From positions 1-16,157 of the forward strand of contig CABQJJ010000036.1 of the NCBI GenBank assembly GCA_902464485.1: a stretch of 16,157 bases of DNA. Direction: 5' to 3'. Source of the stretch: an uncultured Collinsella sp. Its GTDB lineage: Bacteria > Actinomycetota > Coriobacteriia > Coriobacteriales > Coriobacteriaceae. Positions 6,798 through 13,082 of this stretch are shown piece after piece. Each line of letters begins with the position of its first letter. Positions within the stretch are counted from its first letter, which is position 1. The position numbers were made by a program, and so were the translations under genes. The notes beneath the pieces were generated by a model. The model did no database searches. It saw only the letters and a list, made by a program, of their open reading frames with translations, and had not been told where the DNA came from.

Positions 6798-6976
6798 GCG
6801 CATCGAGCGCATCGATGCACCCCGCAACGGGCGCATGTGCAGAAAAAGCTTGCGAGCGGAGGATATGGGTGCGGCATCGGGCACGGTGAGTTCATGGAAC
6901 ACAGGGGCACCATAATTAGACGCCAACGGCGTGGTAGAACTGTGCTCGATATGCATCCGCAAAAGAAAGAGGCACC

Positions 6977-7618
6977 ATGGTCTCGCGGGTTCTCTACCGA
7001 CCGTTTGACACCGAAGACTTCGACGCCATCGCGCTGATTCTGCAGCAGCTTTGGCACAACAATTCGGATAACGAAGAGTACAACCGCCTTGAGGCCGCGT
7101 GCGATCTTGCCTACTGCCTTTCGTCGTCGACGTTTTCGCAGGTCGCCGTAATCGACGGCCAGGCGCGCGGCATTGCGCTTGCACGCGCAGGACAGAGCTC
7201 CGGCGTCACCGTTAAGGAACATTGGATGGATACCGAACGCGCGCTGCTATCGCAGATGCGTGAGCTGGAGCCTGATGCCTACGCCGAGTATCTCTCGTTT
7301 GTGCGTGCAACCATCCGAACCAACAACCGCCTGCTCGAGAGCAGCCCGTTGCCGCACGACAACGAAGTCACGCTGCTCGCCGTCGATCCCGATGTCCATG
7401 GCCTGGGCGTTGGCTCGGTTTTGCTCGATGCCGCGGTCTCGTACCTGTCCTCGCGCGGGGCGACAAGGGCGCACTTGTACACCGACTCTAACTGCTCGTG
7501 GAAGTTCTACGAGCTGCACGGCTTTAAGCGCACGGCCACGCACCGCGCCAACCGCGAAGAGCGTCGTCACGACATGCCGCGCGAAAGCTTTCTCTACGAA
7601 CTCGACCTAACAGCCTAG
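6977..7618 (+). CDS. GNAT-family N-acetyltransferase
   Basis: This cytoplasmic protein of 213 residues has one GNAT fold and should transfer an acetyl group from acetyl-CoA to an amine. Motif A is clear at about 130-160: EVTLLAVDPDVHGLGVGS, where HGLGVGS (141-147) forms the pyrophosphate loop. Motif B follows with the typical LYTDSNCSWKFYELHGFKR, where Tyr and the Asn/Ser of this helix usually assist catalysis. The first 125 residues carry the acceptor-binding part and are longer than in minimal GNATs. The substrate cannot be told. GAGG lies 4 bases before the ATG at 6977. It is divergent from purH and stands alone; the next 450 bases hold repeats and no gene. Confidence 0.9.
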   Translation: MVSRVLYRPFDTEDFDAIALILQQLWHNNSDNEEYNRLEAACDLAYCLSSSTFSQVAVIDGQARGIALARAGQSSGVTVKEHWMDTERALLSQMRELEPDAYAEYLSFVRATIRTNNRLLESSPLPHDNEVTLLAVDPDVHGLGVGSVLLDAAVSYLSSRGATRAHLYTDSNCSWKFYELHGFKRTATHRANREERRHDMPRESFLYELDLTA

Positions 7619-7633
7619 CCCAAGCAGCCACAC

Positions 7634-7706
7634 CTAGTCATTTAAGAACGTCCCCAATGACTGATCCCCAACAACTAGCCATTTAAGTCTGTCCCCAATG
7701 AGTGGC
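7634..7706. repeat. two tandem REP-like units
   Basis: A 27-base unit at 7634-7660 is repeated directly at 7675-7701 with 23 of 27 bases identical, a period of 41. Both contain CATTTAAG and GTCCCCAATGA. Each unit is palindromic at its ends: AGTCATT (7636-7642) pairs perfectly with AATGACT (7656-7662), and GCCA (7678-7681) with TGGC (7702-7705). Such GTCCCC-cored palindromes after a stop codon recall REP elements moved by REP-associated tyrosine transposases (IS200-like); no such enzyme is encoded here. Confidence 0.6.
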
Positions 7707-7727
7707 CTAGGGGGTTTGTAGATAGCC

Positions 7728-7957
7728 GTGGTCAAAAAACATCAAATATGAGTACTGTTACCTTTTTAGTAGCAGCGATTTGGGGCATTTTTGATGCTTG
7801 TAGGCATGACGACCAGCTGCACGAGCTGACGTAGCTCCCCAAATGTTCAATAAAATGGGCTCCTAGCGAGAAGCACTCTCATTAGAAGCCCATTATTATG
7901 TGCAAACATATGCGACCATCGCAGCAACAGTACTCATATTTGGTATTTTTTGTCCAC
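7728..7957. mobile_element. 230-base non-coding element with 34-bp inverted ends (MITE-like)
   Basis: The ends 7728-7761 and 7924-7957 are inverted copies with 30 of 34 bases matching, including a perfect 17-bp block (7743-7759 with 7926-7942). Another inverted pair, CTAGGGG (7707-7713) and CCCCTAG (7960-7966), lies just outside. Inside are ATTTGGGG (7778-7785) pairing with CCCCAAAT (7837-7844), and the hairpin AATGGGCT (7854-7861) with AGCCCATT (7887-7894). No credible open reading frame fits inside. I see no clear target-site duplication. It may be a miniature transposable element or a structured RNA; mobility is inferred. Confidence 0.5.
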
Positions 7958-8008
7958 TGCCCCTAGCGCAAAGGTCCTCAGCGGAAAGTTTGGCCCGTTT
8001 CGATGCAC

Positions 8009-8056
8009 AAAAATGGGATGAATCTTCCCTGGCAACCGCCCAGAAAGATCCACCCC
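8009..8056 (-). terminator. intrinsic terminator of the DUF2207 gene
   Basis: On the minus strand, 8056-8040 pairs with 8032-8015: GGGGTGGATCTT opposite AAGATTCATCCC (two G-U pairs), continuing through CTGG/CCAG to a 7-base loop. The stem is followed by ATTTTTG (revcomp of 8008-8014). It starts 14 bases beyond the stop codon at 8071, the expected place. The stretch 7967-8008 next to it shows nothing further. Confidence 0.8.
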
Positions 8057-8070
8057 AAAGCAAGCGCTCG

Positions 8071-10014
8071 CTAGAACGTTCCGCCGCCGCCTCCGCCGAC
8101 GCCGCCGCCTCCGCCGCCCGAGAAGCCGCCGCCTCCGCCGCCACCCGAGCTGTCCGAGCTCGACGCGAGCTCACGGATGCTCTCGTGATACACGCCGTCG
8201 AACGAATCCATCGGCGACTCGTTGCCGTAATGATGGTAGTACCACCAGTAGCAGGGGTAATTGTCGTAGAAGCCGTCGGCCTCGCGCACCTCGGGAGGAA
8301 CAGCCTCGGCAAGCTGACGCAGGACTTCCTTCGAAACGCCCAGCGCCGCACCCATCACCAGAAGTTTATTCCACAGGACCAGATCGCCGGGAACGGCTTC
8401 CTTTAGGCGCGTGAAGTCCTCGAGCCAATGCTTAAGCGCCTTGCAGCGAGCCGCCACCTCGGCGCCCTCCGGCGTAAAGCGACGGAACGTAAGACCCACG
8501 CCAATACCCACCAGCACAATCGGCACCGAGATAACCGCGGCGATAATGTTCGCCTGTGCGCGGTCGGTAAAGAAGATGGACCCCACGGGAACAAAGGCGA
8601 TCAGAATACCAAGAACCAGGCAAAACACCATTGCGACAATGCCGTCCGAGGCAACGTACTCGCTATCGGCCAGCTTGCCCTTAACGGTGTTCTGATAGTC
8701 CTCGAGCTTGTCGCCCACGGGTGTAGCGTGCTGCTTGACGTAGCGCTGCAGCTCGTCAAACGTGCGCGAGCGATCGCCGTTCTCGTCGGGCTTAGCACCG
8801 GCAAAGAAGACCTTGAGCACCATGTGGTCAATGCCCTTGGCCGACTTCCAGCCCGCATCACTCACCGTCACGCGATACGTCTGCTCTTCTTTTTCACGCC
8901 CCAACAGACCCTTCTTGGCCTTGGTCACGGTCGCCTGCTCCAGCTTGATCACACGGTCGTCAGTGAGTTTCATGAGCGTGGCGATATATGCCTGATCGGG
9001 CACCTCGTTCCAGCTCATGAGGGCCGAAAGCACGGCGGGATGGTCGGCCGAAGGCACATCGCGGAAATATTCGTCCTGGAAAAGCGGCTTGGGCTTGGGC
9101 TTGCGTAGCTTAAGCACAACGATTGTGCCGGTAAAGGCCACCGCCGCGACAACACTTAGCACGGCAAGTGCATTGGCAATCATGCGAACGTGAGCGCGGC
9201 GGGCGTTAGCTTCGTCGGCCCATTCCTTCTCCTCGCTCAGGATCGTTGACATGCGCTCTTCGCCCGAGGCGGCAAGCTGCGGCACCCAGTCGCTGGGGAA
9301 GGCGATGCGTGCCTCGGCGAATTCGCCCTGATGCACGCAGGGAATGGTATAGGTGACCATGGGCTCGTCCTCATCGAGCGACACGTCGCCCGTGAGCGGA
9401 CCGTGGCCCCACGCACGGAAGTTATCGCCCTTGACGGCCGCCGTCCCGGCAGCGGCATTTGCGAAGTACACTTCCATCTCGACGTCATCGGAGTCCGCAG
9501 ACCAGCCGTCACCCACAAACTTCCAGTAGAGCTCGGCGGTATCGGCCCAGTTCATGACCGCACCGGTCATGGTATAGCTCACGTAATAGGTCGCGCTGTC
9601 GCCGCTCTCGTGGGGGCTGAAAACCTTGATCTTTACGCCGCCGTCGGACTGCTCAACCGTATACAGGCCGCGGTCGCCCTTGTTTGCATAGTCGACCCTG
9701 TTAAACGCGGTGTCCTCTTCCTCGACGCTCAGCACATCGACGGTCGCCGTGCCGCCCTGCTGGTTGGTGCCCGTATTGATCTCCCAAAACACGCCGTTGA
9801 TGTCGTCATCGAAATCAAACTGGCGCCCCTCGACAACGGTCAGCGAGCCGTCGGCCTCGACCGTGGCACCGATATAGGTTTGGGTCGTGGAGTAGCCGTC
9901 GGCGCACGCGGCGGCGGGAAGCAGCAGCAACGCAAACGCGACAAACGCGCAGGCAGAAACGAATCGCGCAAACAAGCGGCGCTGCCGGCAGGCATTGGCA
10001 ACGGGGGCGTTCAT
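8071..10014 (-). CDS. DUF2207 family membrane protein with a glycine-rich tail
   Basis: This 647-residue protein has the full DUF2207 layout. A signal peptide (about 1-38, hydrophobic FVAFALLLLPAAACA, likely cut after ACA) is followed by a large extracytoplasmic beta-rich domain. A membrane helix (about 285-305), a cytoplasmic part starting LRKPKPKPLFQDEYFRDVPS, two close helices (about 455-505) and a further cytoplasmic region come next. The C-terminus is a long Gly run broken by Phe, Ser and Val, typical of the family. The function of DUF2207 proteins is not established; they are common in Gram-positives. I chose the ATG at 10014 because AAAGGA lies 8 bases upstream and a signal peptide follows at once; the upstream in-frame extension runs into a repeat element. 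It is a single gene closed by the terminator at 8009-8056. Confidence 0.88.
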   Translation of the reverse strand: MNAPVANACRQRRLFARFVSACAFVAFALLLLPAAACADGYSTTQTYIGATVEADGSLTVVEGRQFDFDDDINGVFWEINTGTNQQGGTATVDVLSVEEEDTAFNRVDYANKGDRGLYTVEQSDGGVKIKVFSPHESGDSATYYVSYTMTGAVMNWADTAELYWKFVGDGWSADSDDVEMEVYFANAAAGTAAVKGDNFRAWGHGPLTGDVSLDEDEPMVTYTIPCVHQGEFAEARIAFPSDWVPQLAASGEERMSTILSEEKEWADEANARRAHVRMIANALAVLSVVAAVAFTGTIVVLKLRKPKPKPLFQDEYFRDVPSADHPAVLSALMSWNEVPDQAYIATLMKLTDDRVIKLEQATVTKAKKGLLGREKEEQTYRVTVSDAGWKSAKGIDHMVLKVFFAGAKPDENGDRSRTFDELQRYVKQHATPVGDKLEDYQNTVKGKLADSEYVASDGIVAMVFCLVLGILIAFVPVGSIFFTDRAQANIIAAVISVPIVLVGIGVGLTFRRFTPEGAEVAARCKALKHWLEDFTRLKEAVPGDLVLWNKLLVMGAALGVSKEVLRQLAEAVPPEVREADGFYDNYPCYWWYYHHYGNESPMDSFDGVYHESIRELASSSDSSGGGGGGGFSGGGGGGVGGGGGGTF

Positions 10015-10091
10015 AGGCACATCCTTTGTCTGTAAAACCAACATCGCCATTGTCCCACGTTTGCGGGCACACATGACGAATATCTGGGCCA

Positions 10092-10149
10092 ACGGAACGT
10101 CAAATGGGACAAAAGTCCCACCCGAGTCTGGCACTTAGGGACGTTCCTT
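10092..10149. repeat. REP-like nested palindrome upstream of the DUF2207 gene
   Basis: GGAACGTC (10094-10101) and GACGTTCC (10140-10147) pair perfectly and enclose a second perfect hairpin, TGGGAC-AAAA-GTCCCA (10105-10120). Directly after it lies the 10-base palindrome CTGCCGGCAG (10152-10161). Read on the minus strand, its edge AAGGAACGTCCC resembles AAGAACGTCCC in the unit at 7634-7660, so the two may belong to one repeat family. It lies 80-135 bases upstream of the DUF2207 start and may have displaced or become part of its promoter. Confidence 0.55.
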
Positions 10150-10175
10150 ATCTGCCGGCAGTTTGCGACAGTCCT

Positions 10176-10390
10176 TGGCATGGCCTACGCCAACGATAGA
10201 TACCACTTCACAGCTCCGTCACAGGTGTAGCAGCTTTGTGTTGCTGCGACGCGCGCTGATTGAGCCCGCAGGCAAGGGGCATAAAGCAGTTGAGCGAAAA
10301 CGGTTGCCCCTTTCCCGTTCGCTTGAGGATCATGTCCCCCTTTTCCGCGGAAACCCCGGCAGTTGCGAAGAGCTGCCGGGGTTTCTGTCG
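10176..10390 (+). ncRNA. candidate structured non-coding RNA ending in a terminator
   Basis: This stretch has no credible gene. A possible promoter is TTGGCA (10176-10181), 16 bases, TAGATA (10198-10203). Downstream come GCAGC-8-GCTGC inside CGTC/GACG (10217-10251), then AAGGGGCA (10274-10281) with TGCCCCTT (10305-10312), and finally a perfect 13-bp stem (10350-10385). The AAGGGG arm could instead pair with CCCCCTT near 10336, and GCGAAAACGG with CCGTTCGC, so alternative folds exist. A transcript of about 180 bases would result. It matches no RNA family that I recognise (not SRP, tmRNA or RNase P). It is listed as a candidate only. Confidence 0.3.
10350..10390 (+). terminator. strong hairpin, probable intrinsic terminator
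   Basis: GAAACCCCGGCAG (10350-10362) and CTGCCGGGGTTTC (10373-10385) form a perfect 13-bp stem with a TTGCGAAGAG loop. The 3' arm ends in GGGGTTTCTGTCGTCT, a modest U-rich tail. It lies 136 bases before the gluQ start and does not follow any gene on the plus strand, which is what suggests an RNA upstream of it. The stem is symmetric and could also work on the minus strand. Confidence 0.6.
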
Positions 10391-10508
10391 TCTAAGGTGC
10401 CGAGTTGATGGACAGGAATCAAAACACCGAGTCTGCGGCCCGCCATACGCAATGCGGGGCCTCGACAACTTGCGGCCCACAGTGACGCCTCCCCGCTGCG
10501 CCCCGCGC

Positions 10509-10524
10509 TATACTCGTCCGCATG
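10509..10524 (+). promoter_or_regulatory. -10 element placing the gluQ transcript start at its ATG (leaderless)
   Basis: TATACT (10509-10514) ends only 7 bases before the A of the gluQ ATG at 10522. A -10 at that distance puts the first transcribed base at or next to the start codon. No Shine-Dalgarno sequence precedes the ATG and the -35 is weak. Leaderless messages of this design are common in Actinomycetota. Confidence 0.5.
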
Positions 10525-11541
10525 GATATCAACGTACACAACATAGCAACGCCCTCCGCAACCGCGCCAACGACGGCAGCAGCCACCAGCACGCCCGCAG
10601 CCCCGCCCGTCGTGGGGCGCTTTGCCCCGTCGCCATCGGGCCGCATGCACCTGGGCAACGTGTTCAGCTGCCTGTGCGCGTGGCTTTCGGCCCGCAGCCA
10701 AGGCGGCAGCATCGTGTTGCGCATCGAGGACCTGGACGATCGCTGTAAGCGCCCGGAACTTGCCGCCCAACTCATCGACGACCTAGCCTGGCTGGGGCTG
10801 GAGTGGGACGAAGGCCCCTACTACCAGCACGATCGCCTGGATCTGTACGAAGACGCCTTGCACCAGCTGCAGGACGCCGACCTCACCTACCCCTGTTTTT
10901 GCACGCGCGCCGAGCTCCACACCGCAAGCGCGCCGCATGCCAGCGACGGCACGCCCATCTACCGCGGCATCTGCAGAGGCCTTTCTGCCGAGGAGATTGC
11001 CCGCCGCAGTGCCCTGCGCGCCCCGGCCACGCGCCTGCGCGTGCCCGCCGTCGACGACCTAGCCGGCGACGTGATCGAGTTTGTAGACCGCACGTACGGA
11101 GCCCAGTGCGAGGCACTTGCCACCGAGTGCGGCGACTTTTTGGTACGCCGCAGCGACGGCGTATTTGCCTATCAGCTGGCCGTGGTGGTCGACGACGCCG
11201 CCATGGGCGTCACCGAGGTCGTGCGCGGATGCGACCTGCTGGGCTCCACGCCGCGCCAAATCTACCTGCAGCATCTGCTGGGACTTCCCACGCCGCACTA
11301 CGCGCACATTCCGCTGCTCATGTCGCCGGGCGGCCGCCGCCTTTCCAAGCGCGACCGCGATCTGGACCTGGGCGAGCTCCGCGCCCGCTTTGGTACGCCC
11401 GAGGCACTGCTGGGCTGGCTCGCCGGGCAAACGGGCATCGCACCGGACACCGCACCGCGTTCTGCCGAGCAGCTGGTCGAGCACTTTAGCTGGAACGTTA
11501 TCCACGCGCACCGGGAAAACATCACTGTAACGGCCAAGTAG
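10522..11541 (+). CDS. gluQ: glutamyl-queuosine tRNA(Asp) synthetase (GluQ-RS)
   Basis: GluQ-RS is a shortened glutamyl-tRNA synthetase paralogue. It activates glutamate with ATP and attaches it to the queuosine at the wobble base of tRNA-Asp rather than to the 3' end. The class I signatures are present: GRFAPSPSGRMHLGN (32-46, the HIGH equivalent being HLGN) and RRLSKRD near 273-279 (KMSKS equivalent). The zinc site is visible as CFC followed by YRGIC, the C-x-C...Y-x3-C pattern of E. coli YadB. The anticodon-binding domain is absent, as expected at 339 residues. A low-complexity Ala/Thr/Pro stretch (9-31) precedes the catalytic core. The start is supported by the leaderless promoter; a GTG at residue 31 would trim it but has no ribosome site. 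It converges on the phosphoesterase gene 15 bases away. Confidence 0.92.
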   Translation: MDINVHNIATPSATAPTTAAATSTPAAPPVVGRFAPSPSGRMHLGNVFSCLCAWLSARSQGGSIVLRIEDLDDRCKRPELAAQLIDDLAWLGLEWDEGPYYQHDRLDLYEDALHQLQDADLTYPCFCTRAELHTASAPHASDGTPIYRGICRGLSAEEIARRSALRAPATRLRVPAVDDLAGDVIEFVDRTYGAQCEALATECGDFLVRRSDGVFAYQLAVVVDDAAMGVTEVVRGCDLLGSTPRQIYLQHLLGLPTPHYAHIPLLMSPGGRRLSKRDRDLDLGELRARFGTPEALLGWLAGQTGIAPDTAPRSAEQLVEHFSWNVIHAHRENITVTAK

Positions 11542-11556
11542 CCAGCCACTCCGCCC

Positions 11557-12282
11557 CTACGCAACATCCCAGGGTTGGAGTTCGTCGCCCAGGCGAACGA
11601 TGCAGTCGTAGAGCACGGTGTGACGCTCGGCCGGGTTGGCGTCGCGATGAAAATGCCCGTAGTACCAGCGCTTGTAGTCCAAGCGATCTTCCAGCTCGTC
11701 GAAAAACGCCGTAAGCCGATCAACCGCGGGGCAATTCCAGCCGGGCCCCGGATAGAGCGTGGGCGAAAGCATGCGCGTAGAGCAGGTGTGGGTGATTACG
11801 TAGTCGACCTTCCAACCCACGCTGTCGAGCTTTGCCCGCGCCTCCTCAAAGTTGCGCTCGTCCGGCAGCTCCTGCGGCCACCAGCTGGAATAGGGAATGC
11901 GGTATTCCTTATCCACGCTCGTGGCACCGCCCATGGTAAAGATCGTTGAGCCATCGAGCTCAAAAATCTCGCCACGCGTCAAGCGCCGTATGGGAGAGGT
12001 ATCCGACAGGCGCTGCGTCAGCCCACCGTGCCACAACTCCATGGGTCGCTCTGCCCAGTGATCGAAACGCTCGTGGTTGCCGTCGACAAACAGCACGGTA
12101 TAGGGGCGCGATTCCAACCAGGCGATATCGGCGCATTCCTCGGCAGAGAAATCCCACGGAAAGCCAAAGTCGCCCGCGACAATCAGATAGTCATCGCTCG
12201 TCAGGCTATCCCCAAGATCCCAGTCGCGCAGCTTTTGCATGTCGACGCCGCCGTGAATATCGCCCGTCGCATAGACCGTCAT
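11557..12282 (-). CDS. calcineurin-like metallophosphoesterase
   Basis: This 241-residue cytoplasmic protein has the ordered metal-binding blocks of the calcineurin-like phosphoesterase fold: GDIHGG (7-12), GDFGFPWD (37-44), GNHE (68-71), then THTC and GHFH near the C-terminus. These bind two metal ions and hydrolyse a phosphoester, but the substrate (protein, nucleotide or nucleic acid) is not readable. The ATG at 12282 follows GGTGATCC, which matches the 3' part of the anti-Shine-Dalgarno complement. An ATG 36 bases further upstream has no ribosome site and would add residues before the first strand. The small membrane protein gene lies 85 bases upstream on the same strand and may share its transcript. 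Gene gluQ converges from the other side. Confidence 0.88.
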   Translation of the reverse strand: MTVYATGDIHGGVDMQKLRDWDLGDSLTSDDYLIVAGDFGFPWDFSAEECADIAWLESRPYTVLFVDGNHERFDHWAERPMELWHGGLTQRLSDTSPIRRLTRGEIFELDGSTIFTMGGATSVDKEYRIPYSSWWPQELPDERNFEEARAKLDSVGWKVDYVITHTCSTRMLSPTLYPGPGWNCPAVDRLTAFFDELEDRLDYKRWYYGHFHRDANPAERHTVLYDCIVRLGDELQPWDVA

Positions 12283-12367
12283 CGGATCACCGCTTCCCCG
12301 TAAGTAGCTAGTCCACATTCTGCACGATCACTAAGCCAACCGTTCCAGCCCTTCCATCCCTTAGGGC

Positions 12368-12607
12368 TTACCCCTCGTTCTTCCATCCAAACGGGTCAAG
12401 CACCCAAAAAACCAGATCGAGCACGCCGCCGGTCATCATGGCGCCGGCAAGGGCCATGCAAACGTGCAGAGAGCTGGCACTTCGGAGCACGTCGAACGGC
12501 CCCAGAACAGCCAGCAGCGCGACCGCTGCGCCGGCAAGGCACAGCGCGAGGCACGGCCCCACGTCCTTGACGCACTTCTTTGCGAGATGCTTGGCGTTGT
12601 CACTCAT
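12368..12607 (-). CDS. small membrane protein of unknown function, 79 residues
   Basis: A short basic N-terminus (MSDNAKHLAKKCVKDVG) is followed by two predicted membrane helices: CLALCLAGAAVALLAVL (about 19-35) and, after a short loop, VCMALAGAMMTGGVLDLVFWVL (about 49-70). It ends in DPFGWKNEG. I recognise no family. AAGGAG lies 10 bases before the ATG at 12607; a TTG directly in front of the ATG would give the more usual spacing of 7, so the start may be one codon earlier. The frame continues upstream without a start signal, through non-coding sequence. A weak hairpin (12347-12352 with 12363-12368) overlaps its stop codon. It may be co-transcribed with the phosphoesterase behind it. Confidence 0.65.
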   Translation of the reverse strand: MSDNAKHLAKKCVKDVGPCLALCLAGAAVALLAVLGPFDVLRSASSLHVCMALAGAMMTGGVLDLVFWVLDPFGWKNEG

Positions 12608-12766
12608 CAATATCGAACTCCTTAGAGAATCGTTGTTTGGACACATGCCGCCGCGACAGAACGGATCGGCAGGGGAAGTGTCCCATGTCGTGCGGACATC
12701 AATGGAGAAACCGCCTGCTCGACCAACCCTTGGCGCCGTTTTGCATCGGCCCACCATCCTCTGCTA

Positions 12767-12952
12767 TCGAGGTCTAATACTTTTCCCGAGAAGTGAACGG
12801 CTGTTTTTGGACCCCTGAAACATCCGCATTTTTCGGCGGCATAATCGTGGGATTTCAGCATTGAAACCGCAGGGAACGACACCTCTAAGGTGTCGATGCT
12901 TCGGGGGTCCGTTTTAGCTCGTTCACTTCTCGGGAAAAGTATTAAACCTCGA
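12767..12952. mobile_element. 186-base non-coding element with long inverted ends (MITE-like)
   Basis: The first 33 bases (12767-12799) and the last 33 (12920-12952) are inverted copies with 32 of 33 matching. After a few unmatched bases the similarity continues inward (GGACCCCTGAAACATC near 12809-12824 against its complement near 12895-12910, 14 of 16). The whole element is therefore close to one long hairpin. The centre carries smaller hairpins: TTTCA-4-TGAAA (12853-12866) and the perfect CGACACCT-CTA-AGGTGTCG (12877-12895). No credible gene is inside and no target-site duplication is evident. It lies between the small membrane protein gene and the AT-rich gene at 13083. The gene-free flanks 12608-12766 and 12953-13030 show nothing else. 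Confidence 0.55.
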
Positions 12953-13036
12953 ATCTTGAATGCCCTGGGGACCCGCTTCTTTCCTTCGCTGGAACCCCCA
13001 GCTATCCGCTGGCACCCTAACCGCTGCGGCTGCGAG

Positions 13037-13056
13037 CATGCCTATAATGAGGCATG
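13037..13056 (+). promoter_or_regulatory. consensus -10 buried in a perfect dyad, promoter of the 13083 gene
   Basis: TATAAT (13043-13048) is a perfect -10. It lies inside CATGCCT (13037-13043) and AGGCATG (13050-13056), a perfect 7-bp dyad with a 6-base spacer. No recognisable -35 stands 17 bases upstream. Transcription would begin near 13055 and give a leader of about 28 bases with the AAAGGA ribosome site. A dyad centred on the -10 is a classic repressor-site geometry. Confidence 0.55.
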
Positions 13057-13082
13057 TTTCCTGATGAGAAAGGAATCCAGAT

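Noticed and set aside
7634..7701. Two spaced direct repeats as the start of a CRISPR array
   Set aside because: There are only two units, with a 14-base interval and internal palindromes; the spacing and lack of further repeats or cas genes fit REP elements.
8080..8150. Trinucleotide-rich CCGCC repeats
   Set aside because: They encode the glycine-rich tail normal for DUF2207 proteins and need no separate explanation.
10208..10480. A 90-codon minus-strand frame
   Set aside because: It crosses the perfect terminator hairpin at 10350-10385 and several other stems, lacks a ribosome site, and shows no family motif.
12622..12882. An 86-codon minus-strand frame
   Set aside because: About half of it lies within the inverted-repeat element and it has no start signal; the pairing of the element explains the sequence better.
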